NCBI GenBank assembly: GCA_014238905.1
Contig: JABAAE010000017.1
Span: forward strand, 93,460 to 157,459
DNA length: 64,000 bases
Origin: Planctomycetota bacterium
GTDB taxonomy: Bacteria > Planctomycetota > Planctomycetia > Pirellulales > Pirellulaceae
Reading direction: 5' to 3'
A program made the position numbers and the translations under genes. Below the pieces are notes generated by a model. That model saw nothing but the letters and a program-made list of their open reading frames with translations. It had not been told where the DNA came from and made no database searches. Each line of letters opens with the position of its first letter. Position 1 is the first letter of the stretch. Positions 46,657 through 55,917 of the stretch are shown one piece after another.

Positions 46657-47649
46657 TTAACGGCTAGAAACCACGATGAGCCAGCTTAATAACCCAATTG
46701 CTGTGAAAGCACTGATCCAAAAAGCCAGCTTGCCCCATGTCATACGATGTGAATGGGGGGAAACGACCTTTTTGTCAAACGCTTGATGGAGCCGAGAGAT
46801 CTCTTTTTGGTACAGTGATTCTCCGTCTCGCCAGGAGAGCTTGAGTTCAGACAGAGCTCCTTGAGCAGCTCGAGCATTAAATGGCCGTAAATGGCGTTCT
46901 TTTTGCATCAGTTGCCCGATCAACTTTGTCATTGGTTTTGGCAAGTCTCTGACGTGGTTGGAAATCGGCGGAATTTCAGCTGTAAGGTGTTGATCAAAAA
47001 TTTTTGCAAAGGTGTCTCCGCGGTATGGGGGGTGACCACTGAGCATTTCAAAAAGGACACAGCCCAACGCGTAAAGATCTGTGCGTGAATCTACCTGTTG
47101 ATTCCCACGGATCTGTTCGGGGGACATATAGGCGTAACTGCCTACAATCAGACCTGAAGCTGTTAATTGGGATTCTCCACTGTCAAAGGCAATTCCAAAA
47201 TCACCTAATTTTATTTCGCCCTTGACGGTCATGAAAATATTAGAGGGTTTTAAATCGCGGTGAACGATGCCGAAGTTGTGCATATATTGAAGCGCACTGC
47301 AGATGCGGATTCCGTAACGCACGGTTTCCTGCCACGTCAGTTGGCCATGTCTGGCGATCAATTGTTGAAGCGTCCCGCCTTCTACTTTTTCCATAGCATA
47401 GAAAAGAGATTCCTCGTGTCGGCCACCACCTAAATACTCAACGATGTTGGGATGATTCAACTTGGAGAGAATCACCATTTCGCGTTCAAAACGGATGTAG
47501 GTGTTTCTGTCTTTGGAAACGTCACTTGGAAGGATCTTGACGGCAACTTTGCGCCGGGTGGTATTTTCCACAGCGTCATAGATTCGACCAGCGGTGCCAC
47601 TACCGATCAGATTCTCTAATTCGAATTCATCGATCTTGCGAGTGAGCAT
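46657..47649 (-). CDS. membrane-anchored Ser/Thr protein kinase
   Basis: The 330-residue protein is a eukaryote-type (PknB-like) kinase. The glycine loop is IGSGTAGRIYDAV, the ATP lysine K38 in VAVKIL, the catalytic loop HRDLKPSN with D132, and the DFG motif starts at D150; APE is present as SPEQI. All needed residues are intact. A short linker leads to one C-terminal membrane helix (about 305-328) with almost nothing after it, so there is no external sensor domain. Planctomycetes have many such kinases. It could supply phosphothreonine for FHA proteins. Confidence 0.93.
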   Translation of the reverse strand: MLTRKIDEFELENLIGSGTAGRIYDAVENTTRRKVAVKILPSDVSKDRNTYIRFEREMVILSKLNHPNIVEYLGGGRHEESLFYAMEKVEGGTLQQLIARHGQLTWQETVRYGIRICSALQYMHNFGIVHRDLKPSNIFMTVKGEIKLGDFGIAFDSGESQLTASGLIVGSYAYMSPEQIRGNQQVDSRTDLYALGCVLFEMLSGHPPYRGDTFAKIFDQHLTAEIPPISNHVRDLPKPMTKLIGQLMQKERHLRPFNARAAQGALSELKLSWRDGESLYQKEISRLHQAFDKKVVSPHSHRMTWGKLAFWISAFTAIGLLSWLIVVSSR

Positions 47650-47825
47650 TGCCCTGTTCCGAAGTCCCTCAAGGTCCTTGGTGTAGCGTAACGGATTCTA
47701 ACGGAATTCAGAAGGAAATGCGAAACTTGATTTATTTTTAACGGTCAGTATTTGATTTTTTTTCGCTGAGATGACAATGATCCTCTGGTCGGGACTGAAT
47801 AACAGTGAAAGCCAAAAAGTCGAAT

Positions 47826-48533
47826 CTAAATCTCGCCCTTGAGATAAAGGGAACGTGTGGGTTGGTCGAATCGCTCGATGGCATAGCGAAGCATGGTCCT
47901 GGGCATGGAATGATAGTGCTTGGTCAGGAAAGTCTTCAGGATTGCGACGTCGCGTTTGCCTGTTTCTCGCAACATCCAACCGACCGCTTTGTGGATGAGA
48001 TCATGTTCGTGCTCAATGAGCAGTTCGGAAATCGCCAAGGTGTCCTCGAAATCATTCTGTCGTATGAACTGGTAGGTTGCCACGATCGATATTCTTTGAC
48101 TCCAGAGATGTTTGGAGCGGGCAAGTTGATAGAGCTTCGTTCTTGGACGATTCATCAAGAAGGCACCAACAATTTTGTGAGCCGATGAATCGACCAGATC
48201 CCAGTTGTTGATCTGCCGGCGATGTTTTAGATAAAAACGGTATATTTCCCCGCGGCGTTTATCATTGGCTTTTGAGAATTGTTCAACCAGAATGAATAAC
48301 GATGTCAGTCGGCATTCGTGAATCGAATCATAAAGAAGAGCGGTGATGACTTCCTGTGTGGCATGTTTGAATTGTTTAGCGACTTTGCGTTGGTTGGGAA
48401 CTGTCACGCCAAAGAAACGGTCGCCTTCTCCGTATTCCCCCTTGCCTGTCTTGAAAAACCTGGGAAAAAAATCGGCTTTTTCGGGATCGGCGTACGACTT
48501 TAAATTCAATTTGATTTTGGTGGCGGTCAACAT
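47826..48533 (-). CDS. DNA alkylation repair protein, AlkD-like
   Basis: The 235-residue protein consists of HEAT-like helical repeats of the AlkC/AlkD superfamily. It has the N-terminal FFKTGKGEYGEGDRFFGVTVP motif, the central WDLVDSSAHKIVG and the late HKAVGWMLRETGKRD, all characteristic. These glycosylases remove positively charged alkylated bases such as N3- and N7-alkylpurines without flipping the base. The length is normal. It stands alone on the minus strand. Confidence 0.92.
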   Translation of the reverse strand: MLTATKIKLNLKSYADPEKADFFPRFFKTGKGEYGEGDRFFGVTVPNQRKVAKQFKHATQEVITALLYDSIHECRLTSLFILVEQFSKANDKRRGEIYRFYLKHRRQINNWDLVDSSAHKIVGAFLMNRPRTKLYQLARSKHLWSQRISIVATYQFIRQNDFEDTLAISELLIEHEHDLIHKAVGWMLRETGKRDVAILKTFLTKHYHSMPRTMLRYAIERFDQPTRSLYLKGEI

Positions 48534-48702
48534 GGATGAACCCTGGAATTATTCTGAAAGCTTGAATGCTCGACGTTGATTGATGCCATTATGTATCAGC
48601 TGATTTTCAACTCTCAAGTGGTTGGATTTTTCTGGTTCTATCCTGCCAAGCTGCATCGGTTGCTTGTTCTTGGGGCTTTCCAATGGTGTTTCTAGATTGG
48701 GG

Positions 48703-50220
48703 TCAGTCGTTGTTTTGGCCGGAAACAAGTATTTTTCCTGCTAAACGGGTCGTTGGAAAATTAACGAAGACATATGTATTGGCACCGTCCCGGATTTCAA
48801 CGGCGGCTTGATTTACAGACTGTTGGCCGGGTTGGCTACTGATTGCTTGAAAGGTCACCGGGTACCTTCCGGCAGGTAATTCAATTCGGGCAACTTCAAT
48901 TCGCTCAGGTAGAACTTGCCAACATCGAGTATCGGCTGATTCAGTGGCTTCCCAGAGGATTCCGCCTAGATTGAGAAGTCCATCGGCCAAGGAATGGTTG
49001 CCGGTGCTAAATGCGTCTTTGCTCGCATAAATCGCAGACTTTTTGATCGCTCGGCGTACGACAGCTCTAGCGATGTCTCCGGGTAGCTTGGCCTTTTGTT
49101 GCTCGATGGCAATCTTGCTTAAATTCGTTATGGTCTGCGTTGTATGAGACTGGTCACCGATTGTGATTTGGATTCCAGAAATGGAATTGTGTGGAGTGAC
49201 GATCCTGGCTGTTTTGATAGGTGACACGGTCGGAGGCAATGAATGGTCTCCTATTTCCGATAGAATTCTGTCGGCAATGAGCATTGCCTGACTCGTTGGA
49301 ATTTCTAGGGATTCTATTTTGGAAGGTCCTTTTCCAACTGCTGCAAAGACATGTAGAACACCATTTCCTGTTGATGAATGAACGCTTTCGAGGCATCGAT
49401 CCATCGCAAGTTTTGCTTCCTTGAATTCCGGGTTGAGCTTGAAGGCTTTCTCGTAAAATCGAGCTGCCGTATCGTAGTCACGATGGGTTTGCTCAAAAAG
49501 AACTCCGACGACATAGGGAGCCAGTGCAACTTTTTGAAACGGCTTTAGGGATGATGCTTTTGTTGCAAATTCTCTATCCAGCAGATCGGGAGATTTTTTG
49601 TTGGCAGCGGATGCAAATCGTTCGTTTCTGGTTAGTTGATTTTCGGGGTACTCACTCATTAAATATTTGAGCTTTGTCTCTATTTCATTCTGGGTGAGTT
49701 GCACCTGATTTGCATAGGCGTAGGCATCGTCTCCGTCTCGAAGCAAATTGGCTAAAAGTAGAAAAATCTGGATGAATAGTAATTCATAGTCATCCGGATG
49801 ATAGGTTCTGACCCGATCGTCGCGTACCCAATTGGAAAGATCAGCAATGTCTAGGATTTGGGCTTCTGTTTTGAACTGGTCACGAACATTACAAAGAATC
49901 TGTTCTGTGTGAGTTGGTTTTCCCTGTGACAGGTTAATCAGGCTTTGATCGAGTTGGAAAACAGTTTCGTCTTTGGTTTTTTTTGAGAGGATTCTGTCTA
50001 GTTCTGCGGAGGCGGAATCGATATCTCCCTCAAAGTAGTCAACGCGATATCGGCTGACATGTTGTGGATAGGATTGGCAGCCAATGAAACACAGGCAAAG
50101 AGCAGTCCAGGAAATTGCCGCTACCAACACTTGGCGATTTCCGAATCGATGTAGATAGCAATCGAGATGCTTTGGTGATTTGGTTTGGCAAACCAAGAGA
50201 TTCTGGATTCGGTTTTTCAT
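48703..50220 (-). CDS. COG3014-like lipoprotein with TPR-type helices
   Basis: The protein of about 505 residues has a hydrophobic segment ending in a lipobox-like CFIGC. An alpha-helical, TPR-like half follows (YDTAARFYEKAFKLNPEFKEAK), and then a beta-rich half with a GRYPVTFQA ending. Size, architecture and position next to an LpoB-like gene fit COG3014, which accompanies lpoB in several proteobacteria; direct family recognition is only moderate. The start is uncertain: ATG 50220 leaves an unusually long region before the hydrophobic core, and TTG 50274 is longer still. It is the last gene of the operon. Confidence 0.6.
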   Translation of the reverse strand: MKNRIQNLLVCQTKSPKHLDCYLHRFGNRQVLVAAISWTALCLCFIGCQSYPQHVSRYRVDYFEGDIDSASAELDRILSKKTKDETVFQLDQSLINLSQGKPTHTEQILCNVRDQFKTEAQILDIADLSNWVRDDRVRTYHPDDYELLFIQIFLLLANLLRDGDDAYAYANQVQLTQNEIETKLKYLMSEYPENQLTRNERFASAANKKSPDLLDREFATKASSLKPFQKVALAPYVVGVLFEQTHRDYDTAARFYEKAFKLNPEFKEAKLAMDRCLESVHSSTGNGVLHVFAAVGKGPSKIESLEIPTSQAMLIADRILSEIGDHSLPPTVSPIKTARIVTPHNSISGIQITIGDQSHTTQTITNLSKIAIEQQKAKLPGDIARAVVRRAIKKSAIYASKDAFSTGNHSLADGLLNLGGILWEATESADTRCWQVLPERIEVARIELPAGRYPVTFQAISSQPGQQSVNQAAVEIRDGANTYVFVNFPTTRLAGKILVSGQNND

Positions 50221-50305
50221 CGCGGGAAGCGACCGGTTCTGGTGACACGACTCGGGAGCGTTCTTGACCGACAATTCTTACACGCCTGCACCTGCACTAC
50301 TGGTT

Positions 50306-51010
50306 TTATTTGAATGGATTGAAGCTGAGTGCTTTGGCAACAGCATTCTTGTGATATCCCTTGCGAACCTCGGCCGATTGTTTGATTTGCTGGCCTGTCG
50401 CGGAATCGACCATGCTGAGTGTTAACAGGTAGTCACGTTGTTGACTGTTTTTTTTGGTGGTTGTCCCGGATGTTAGTTTGGCATAAAGCAGGTACTGGAA
50501 AGGCTGCCCTGTTCTTTCCATTGATTCGCTATAGATTCGCATATTGTCGGGCAGAAATAATTCATCAGGGCGCAGTCGGGTCAAGCGTAAGCCGGCGTCG
50601 ACGTAGTTGCGGCTGATGGAATTGAACAACGGATGTTCATTAATCAAGGTGTCTATTTTTTCAAAAAGTTGTTCTTTGAAATCGCCCAATTCCTCCGAAG
50701 AGCGATTCTCGATTCCAACGAAGCAGATGTTGATGGCATTGGGGTCATCGACGGTTCCTTCTATTCGTAAGACCTCGTTGGTTTCTGCTGCGGCCAGCAG
50801 TTTTTGCACCGATGCATCAACCAGAGGATTAAATGTCCCTGCACCCGCTGTCTGATTGCCGACCAGGTCCTTGTCGCCCGGTTTCAGGATATGGCCAACA
50901 GGTGATCCTTTACATCCGATGGCGATTAAAACGAGGGCTGCGAATGGCCATATTGGTATGAATCGATGAATGGTTTTCATTGTTTTTGGTTGGGTACGTA
51001 ATTTTTTCAT
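50306..51010 (-). CDS. LpoB-like penicillin-binding-protein activator lipoprotein
   Basis: The 234-residue protein has a lipoprotein signal with lipobox IAIGC and an LpoB-type domain: NAINICFVGIENRSSEELGDFKE (two blocks), DAGLRLTRLRPDELFLPDN, a YLLYAKLTSG strand and LSMVDSATGQQIKQSAEVRKGY near the end. In E. coli LpoB stimulates the peptidoglycan synthase PBP1B from the outer membrane. Whether a PBP1B-like partner exists here cannot be seen. ATG 51010 and ATG 50980 are both possible starts; the second gives a shorter signal. It lies 31 bp upstream of the next operon gene if read to 50274. Confidence 0.7.
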   Translation of the reverse strand: MKKLRTQPKTMKTIHRFIPIWPFAALVLIAIGCKGSPVGHILKPGDKDLVGNQTAGAGTFNPLVDASVQKLLAAAETNEVLRIEGTVDDPNAINICFVGIENRSSEELGDFKEQLFEKIDTLINEHPLFNSISRNYVDAGLRLTRLRPDELFLPDNMRIYSESMERTGQPFQYLLYAKLTSGTTTKKNSQQRDYLLTLSMVDSATGQQIKQSAEVRKGYHKNAVAKALSFNPFK

Positions 51011-51055
51011 TGCGAGGTGAAAAGATCACCGATCCGAGTGGGAGCAAAGATCCGC

Positions 51056-51709
51056 TTAATGCCTGGATTGCGAACCCTCACGGGCAATATTGTCCGGCAT
51101 TTCGTACCCGGTAAAGTAATTGCCAACTTGTTGACCAAGCTCATTGATAAACATCTCCTCAAATTTTCTCTGGCTGACGCCGATGGAAGAGATAGGATGG
51201 TCTTTTGGAAACGCGTACTCCACGGGGCCTTTTTCATAGACCGGAGATGTCTGGCGGTTATTCGATTCACTAAGATCGTAGACGTGAACTGAATAGTTGG
51301 TGGTGCCGCGGTAGAGCGACGATCCCTCCTGTAATGAGTAGTTTTCAAGTTCGACGGCAATGACGATATCTGCGTTGACGCCTTTGCCGATCTCCAGGTA
51401 ATCGATTTGGTCCCAGTCGTGATTGTCAATCCAGTTTTCAATTTCATTTCTCGAAATCAAATTGATTCTCTTGATCTCACCGATTAATTTCTTTGAGATG
51501 CGTTTGGTCAACATTTGTGTTGCCAGATCGGGGCCGTAGGGTGCTGCATCTGACATGCAGATCAACGCAACACGTTTATCATTCAAGCCACGGAATTCAG
51601 GATCGACCCGGACGCCCTGCAGCCAGAACATCAGGTGGGACGTGACTCCAACACAACCAAAACTGGAGCACGCGAATAAAAGAACTAACGTTGTCCAAAG
51701 CGTTCGCAT
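51056..51709 (-). CDS. lipoprotein with CsgG/LpoB/TolB-N-like fold
   Basis: The 217-residue protein has a textbook lipoprotein signal (MRTLWTTLVLLFACSSFGC). The body reads KRVALICMSD, LIGEIKRINLISRNEIENW and GVNADIVIAVELENYSLQEG, the strand-helix order of the CsgG/LpoB/TolB N-terminal-type domain. I do not know an exact family. ATG 51709 is preferred over ATGs at 51724 and 51745 because a GGAAGG precedes it and the lipobox is then at the normal distance. Its closeness to the LpoB-like gene suggests a common envelope function. Confidence 0.72.
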   Translation of the reverse strand: MRTLWTTLVLLFACSSFGCVGVTSHLMFWLQGVRVDPEFRGLNDKRVALICMSDAAPYGPDLATQMLTKRISKKLIGEIKRINLISRNEIENWIDNHDWDQIDYLEIGKGVNADIVIAVELENYSLQEGSSLYRGTTNYSVHVYDLSESNNRQTSPVYEKGPVEYAFPKDHPISSIGVSQRKFEEMFINELGQQVGNYFTGYEMPDNIAREGSQSRH

Positions 51710-51766
51710 AAATCTGCCTTCCATGGCATGACCTTGTCTTATCAAGTGGTGTTCTGTTGAAGTGGA

Positions 51767-52477
51767 TTACAATGGAAAAAAGTCTATTCTTATCAACCAT
51801 TGGGCGATGGTGACAACCGCAATGGCCAGTGTTATAAAAAACACCGAAACCATTTCAGGTTTCCCAGGCCACCAGAACCCTCGTAGTCCGGATACCAGTA
51901 ACCAGGGAGCAGTCACCATCGTCAAAATGCCGAGCATGGTTCCCCCTGAATTGACTCGAAATGCTTGAATGATTCTGCCTTTTGTCAAATAGGACCATGA
52001 CGTTGTCATTCCGCAGGTCGGACAGGGGATTTGGAAAAATTCAATAAAGGTACATTGGGGGAAACCGAGTTGTCGATGTGTGCCAAGCCCTTTTGGGTCG
52101 GGCGACAATCGAAATGAAGTTAACAAAAGCGTCATTCCGATCAGTCCTCCCCCTACAAGTAAAAATCGTTGACGAGTTAACATTCTGAACGTCGATGGAA
52201 TCCCTTTTTGCGAAGCGACTTCTTCAGGTTCTGATTGTTCGGTCAATGAAGGTGGTTTTTCTGATGGAATATTGGCTCTCCAATGCCGGACCATACCGGT
52301 TGGTCCAAACGGAAACAAGTTCAAAATCAGGTTGAAGTTGAAAAATACCTGTTCAGTGAGCGGGGCGAACGTATCGGCTGATCGGGAAAACAGCCTGCTA
52401 TCACTGCGGTGCTGGGCGATTGCATCTGTAATGTCGCGTTGAAACCTTGGTCCCGATGCTTCCAAGGTAGAAAGCAA
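51767..52477 (-). CDS. DUF2752 membrane protein
   Basis: The 236-residue protein has a hydrophilic N-terminal half and a C-terminal DUF2752 domain with three membrane helices, marked by CPTCGMTTSW and the preceding FPQCTFIEFFQIP. DUF2752 proteins are small membrane proteins of unknown role. The TTG 52477 start follows the YmdB gene stop by six bases, which implies coupling; the first ATG-type alternative (52294) would cut off most of the unrecognised N-terminal half (SRSADTFAPLTEQVFF, FPFGPTG). Confidence 0.82.
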   Translation of the reverse strand: MLSTLEASGPRFQRDITDAIAQHRSDSRLFSRSADTFAPLTEQVFFNFNLILNLFPFGPTGMVRHWRANIPSEKPPSLTEQSEPEEVASQKGIPSTFRMLTRQRFLLVGGGLIGMTLLLTSFRLSPDPKGLGTHRQLGFPQCTFIEFFQIPCPTCGMTTSWSYLTKGRIIQAFRVNSGGTMLGILTMVTAPWLLVSGLRGFWWPGKPEMVSVFFITLAIAVVTIAQWLIRIDFFPL

Positions 52478-52483
52478 TCGGTT

Positions 52484-53308
52484 TTAGCCCGTGGGGGCTT
52501 GGCCTGCTACCAGAGATTCGGCCATCTCTTCATTTACGCTGATTCGACGAATCCCGGTAGACTTTCCGCTATCGGGATCAATTTCAATAATCGTGCCGGA
52601 AATCCGATTATCCTCCTTGGGTACTCGGAAGGTACGAGGTTTGAATGTGATGGTCGTCTCGAGCACTCGATCGATTTCCCTGCCAATAATGCTTTGGTGT
52701 GGTCCTGTCATACCAACATCGCACTGAAATGCGGTTCCGCCGGGCAGGATTTGTTCATCGGCTGTCGTAACGTGGGTATGGGTGCCTATGACTGCTGAAA
52801 CACGTCCGTCCAGATGCCTGCCCATGAGTTGTTTGTCGCTGGTTGCTTCGGCATGGAAATCAAGGAATCGAATTTTGACATCACCGGGAAGTTCCTGTAG
52901 TACACGATCAGCTGCAGAAAATGGGCAGTCCACCGGTCGCATGAAAACTCGACCAATCAGGCTAAAAACCGCAATCGGGATACCTTGTTCGGTTGTTTTG
53001 ACCGTCCAGCATCTTCCTGGAGCTTCGGCAGGAAAATTGGCCGGTTTAATGGAGCGATCATCATTTTCCAATACGGAATAAATATCCCGTTTTTTGTAAA
53101 TGTGATCTCCTAATGTCATCACATCGACACCTGCTTGGCAGATTTCTCTGAAGGACCCAGGCTTGATTCCAGATCCATCCTCGCAGTTTTCACCGTTAGC
53201 AATGACGAAGTCTAGCTTTTCACATTCCCGAAGGGGTTGCAGGCAACGGACCAGAATGTTCTTTCCGGATTTACCGACAATGTCACCGATGAAAAGGATT
53301 CGAACCAC
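52484..53308 (-). CDS. YmdB-family metallophosphoesterase
   Basis: The 274-residue protein matches the TIGR00282/YmdB family: ILFIGDIVGKSGKNIL at the start, NGENCEDGSGI, MTLGDHIYKKRD, FHAEATSDKQLMG and GTHTHVTTADEQIL, which supply the two-metal ligands. Family members hydrolyse 2',3'-cyclic nucleotides or cAMP and influence RNA-dependent regulation. The gene follows RNase Y by 19 bp, an order also found in Bacillus and many other bacteria, so a joint role in RNA metabolism is likely. Confidence 0.93.
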   Translation of the reverse strand: MVRILFIGDIVGKSGKNILVRCLQPLRECEKLDFVIANGENCEDGSGIKPGSFREICQAGVDVMTLGDHIYKKRDIYSVLENDDRSIKPANFPAEAPGRCWTVKTTEQGIPIAVFSLIGRVFMRPVDCPFSAADRVLQELPGDVKIRFLDFHAEATSDKQLMGRHLDGRVSAVIGTHTHVTTADEQILPGGTAFQCDVGMTGPHQSIIGREIDRVLETTITFKPRTFRVPKEDNRISGTIIEIDPDSGKSTGIRRISVNEEMAESLVAGQAPTG

Positions 53309-53327
53309 AATCTCTTCCGAAAAAAAA

Positions 53328-54875
53328 TTACTTTGCCAATTCGGTGAATCGAGATTCTCGAATTACCGTGACTTTGATTTCACCCGGATAGGAAAGTCGT
53401 TCTTCACAAGCCTTGGCGATGTCTCGGCAGATTTTTGCTGCTACTGCATCGTCAACGTCGTTCGAGCAGGCGATGACTCTAAGTTCACGACCGGCCTGAA
53501 TAGCGAATGACTGTTCTACTCCCTTGAACTCCAACGCAATCGCTTCGAGGTCTTCCATGCGTTTGGCATACCTCTCGAGTGATTCACGGCGTGCACCGGG
53601 CCGAGATGCGCTGCAAGCGTCCGCCGTGGCAACAATGACGGTGTAAGGCATTTCGGTGATGATCTCATCATGATGCCCGAAGGCCGCATGGACCACTTCT
53701 TCACCTTCACCATTTCGTTTCAGAATGTCAGCACCGATTTTGGGGTGACCACCCTCCATTTCGTGATCGGCGGCTTTTCCGATGTCATGCAGTAACCCGG
53801 CTCGGCGGGCAATTTTACCATCAAGCCCGATCATTTCCGCAATCATTCCTGAAACGAACGCCACCTCAATGCTGTGCTTCAACACGTTTTGACTGTAGCT
53901 AGTGCGGAAATGAAGCCGCCCTAGCAGTTCAATGACTCTTTCATCCAGTCGATGGACCTCAAGTTCCTGGGCCGCCTCTCTTCCCTTGCGAATCACCAAA
54001 TCATTGATTTCGGTTTGTGTTTCTCGAACAAGCTCTTCGATCCTGGCCGGATGAATACGACCGTCCTCAATAAGCTTGCTTAATGAAAGCCGCCCGACTT
54101 CACGGCGGATAGGGTCAAAGCTACTGACAATGACGACCCCTGGGGTATCGTCGATGATGACGTCGACACCGGTTTCTTTTTCGAAAGCTCGAATGTTTCG
54201 GCCCTCACGGCCAATGATTCGCCCCTTCATTTCGTCACTGGGAATGTCGACGGTACTGGTGGTTGATTCCGAAGTATGAGGGGCTGCATATCGGTAAATG
54301 GAGGAAAGGATAATCTCGCGTGATTTTTCCTCAACCGTGTTCTTAATCTCCTGCTCGTGTTTTAAGACGATTTGCCCCACTTCATTGGCCAGTTCATTTT
54401 CCACGAGTTTCAAGAGTTGAGTGGTTGCCTCTTTTTGCCCCAGACCCGTGACTTCATGGAGTTTTTTCTTCTGCTCTTGGAAAATCCGCTCAATTTCTCT
54501 GCTGCGCTGGTCTGCACTGCGAAGCTTTTCAGCCAGTCGCTTTTGGGAGGATTGTACAATTTGTTCCTGTTTACCCAAATCGTCGGCTTGCTGTTCCAGT
54601 TGCCGCTTTTTCTTGTCAACCGATTTTTGTGACTGATCAAGGTTTTTTCGAGTAGCCGAAGACTCTTCCTCGAACTTTTCCTTTAACAGGATTTTTTGTT
54701 CCTTGATTTCAAGCTCAGTCTGTTTCAGTTGGTTTTGAGATTCCTGTTCAGCATCGGCGAGAATTTTTTCCGTTACGGATTTAGCGTCTTTTTTTCGGAT
54801 GATCAAAAAGCCGTAACATGCCAATATGCCAAGGATCAGTCCGCCAGCTCCACCATAGACGTATTCCATTTCCAC
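53328..54875 (-). CDS. rny: ribonuclease Y
   Basis: RNase Y is the membrane-bound endonuclease that starts mRNA decay. The 515-residue protein has an N-terminal membrane helix (about 8-26) and a long coiled coil to about residue 190. A KH domain follows (GRIIGREGRNIRAFEKETG) and then an HD domain with LLHDIGKAADHEMEGGH, whose His-Asp pair binds metal. Length and order are normal for the family. The start is GTG 54875, or ATG 54869 two codons later; AGGGGAAG precedes both. It is the first gene of a six-gene operon. Confidence 0.96.
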   Translation of the reverse strand: MEMEYVYGGAGGLILGILACYGFLIIRKKDAKSVTEKILADAEQESQNQLKQTELEIKEQKILLKEKFEEESSATRKNLDQSQKSVDKKKRQLEQQADDLGKQEQIVQSSQKRLAEKLRSADQRSREIERIFQEQKKKLHEVTGLGQKEATTQLLKLVENELANEVGQIVLKHEQEIKNTVEEKSREIILSSIYRYAAPHTSESTTSTVDIPSDEMKGRIIGREGRNIRAFEKETGVDVIIDDTPGVVIVSSFDPIRREVGRLSLSKLIEDGRIHPARIEELVRETQTEINDLVIRKGREAAQELEVHRLDERVIELLGRLHFRTSYSQNVLKHSIEVAFVSGMIAEMIGLDGKIARRAGLLHDIGKAADHEMEGGHPKIGADILKRNGEGEEVVHAAFGHHDEIITEMPYTVIVATADACSASRPGARRESLERYAKRMEDLEAIALEFKGVEQSFAIQAGRELRVIACSNDVDDAVAAKICRDIAKACEERLSYPGEIKVTVIRESRFTELAK

Positions 54876-55592
54876 ACTTCCCCTGTATTTGAAGCTGCAA
54901 AATGCTACTGGAACCAGACTTGTTCAATGATTGGTCGAAAACCGCTGAAAAAATGGTTTCGCTGGCTGCCAACAACTGGTGGAAAAACGAGAAGCAAGGA
55001 AAGCAATTGGAAACAAGTTGTTGTCTAGTTGGATTCCCGCGATTTCTCGGTTCAGGCCAGTCATTTGGATCCGGCCAGCCACTCGCTGTGAGGAACTGCC
55101 TTTTGGCAGGTCAACGCGACGAGATCGTTGGCATTGTTCGCCATCGGGGGTAGGAAACAACCCGAGGAAAAAAACAATCAATCCGAATAACAACAGAAGT
55201 TGTACCATCATCTATGCCGGCAAATCATCTAATAAATAATTGGTTCAGGTAGCAAATGTCAGCAATGTTTTTCTTGCCAATCACTCAAACCCATTTGTAA
55301 CAGAATCCAATGGAAATTCCTATCACAGCTATTGTCCAATTCGTGATAGGCTGGAGTTGGGCTGCATGATGCTGGGTCTTCAGCGATTCGGTGCTTAACG
55401 GCCCCGTGATTTGGCGGCGTGGTGTGGGATTTGGCTCACCTGATTCCGAAATTCGTTACAAAACGACGCATTTTGCGAAATCAACGTGAGCTAATAGCAA
55501 GTTTGTTTGAGGGCTTCCAAAAGAATTGAACAATTGACTACCAATTCAATGACGGAATAAGAAACGGAAGTTTCAACAACAGGGATCCAATC
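54876..55592. other. divergent intergenic region upstream of rny
   Basis: The gap holds the rny operon promoter and the promoter of the zinc-finger gene. Apart from the weak small frame 54924-55211 I see no gene, no RNA gene and no repeat. GATTCG/AATCG-type words are frequent but form no convincing structure. Confidence 0.4.
54924..55211 (-). CDS. possible small membrane-anchored protein (weak)
   Basis: A 95-codon frame opens with MMVQLLLLFGLIVFFLGLF, a good signal or membrane segment, then becomes hydrophilic with several cysteines. No ribosome site precedes it and nothing is recognised after the hydrophobic part. It could be real, in the same direction as rny, or chance. Confidence 0.25.
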   Translation of the reverse strand: MMVQLLLLFGLIVFFLGLFPTPDGEQCQRSRRVDLPKGSSSQRVAGRIQMTGLNREIAGIQLDNNLFPIAFLASRFSTSCWQPAKPFFQRFSTNH

Positions 55593-55910
55593 ATGTTTTT
55601 TTCGGCTTTCAAGGGCAAATGTTCGGTCTGTCAGAGGGCGTTTCAGTCGTTCCAGTCAGTTGACAGTTCAGATCAGGACTCCCTGCGTGACGCTTTGGCA
55701 TTGAGTGAATTCAAATGTAAAGAGTGCTCGGTTAAATTTCACGGCATGTGTGGCAAAGTCGGCCAAGCCAATCCAAAAGATGCTACCGTCACGTGTCCTG
55801 TTTGCTATCAAAGAATTAAACATCCACTTCCGTTTAAGGTGAAGTTGGTAAAGAAAATGTCTGGTCCACAAGTTGGCGATCGAGCCGACACGAACAACCC
55901 TCTTGAATAA
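55593..55910 (+). CDS. small C4HC3 zinc-finger protein (PHD/RINGv-like ligand order)
   Basis: The 105-residue protein has eight metal-ligand residues in order C10-x2-C13, C42-x2-C45, H50-x2-C53, C68-x2-C71. The C-x2-C-x4-H-x2-C core and C4HC3 order match eukaryotic PHD and RING-variant fingers, except that the first spacer (28) is longer than in most PHD fingers. Such proteins are rare in bacteria. A basic C-terminal part (FKVKLVKKM) follows. The next gene starts seven bases after its stop. The zinc finger is clear; its partner (protein, RNA or DNA) is unknown. Confidence 0.75.
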   Translation: MFFSAFKGKCSVCQRAFQSFQSVDSSDQDSLRDALALSEFKCKECSVKFHGMCGKVGQANPKDATVTCPVCYQRIKHPLPFKVKLVKKMSGPQVGDRADTNNPLE

Positions 55911-55917
55911 TTTTTGA

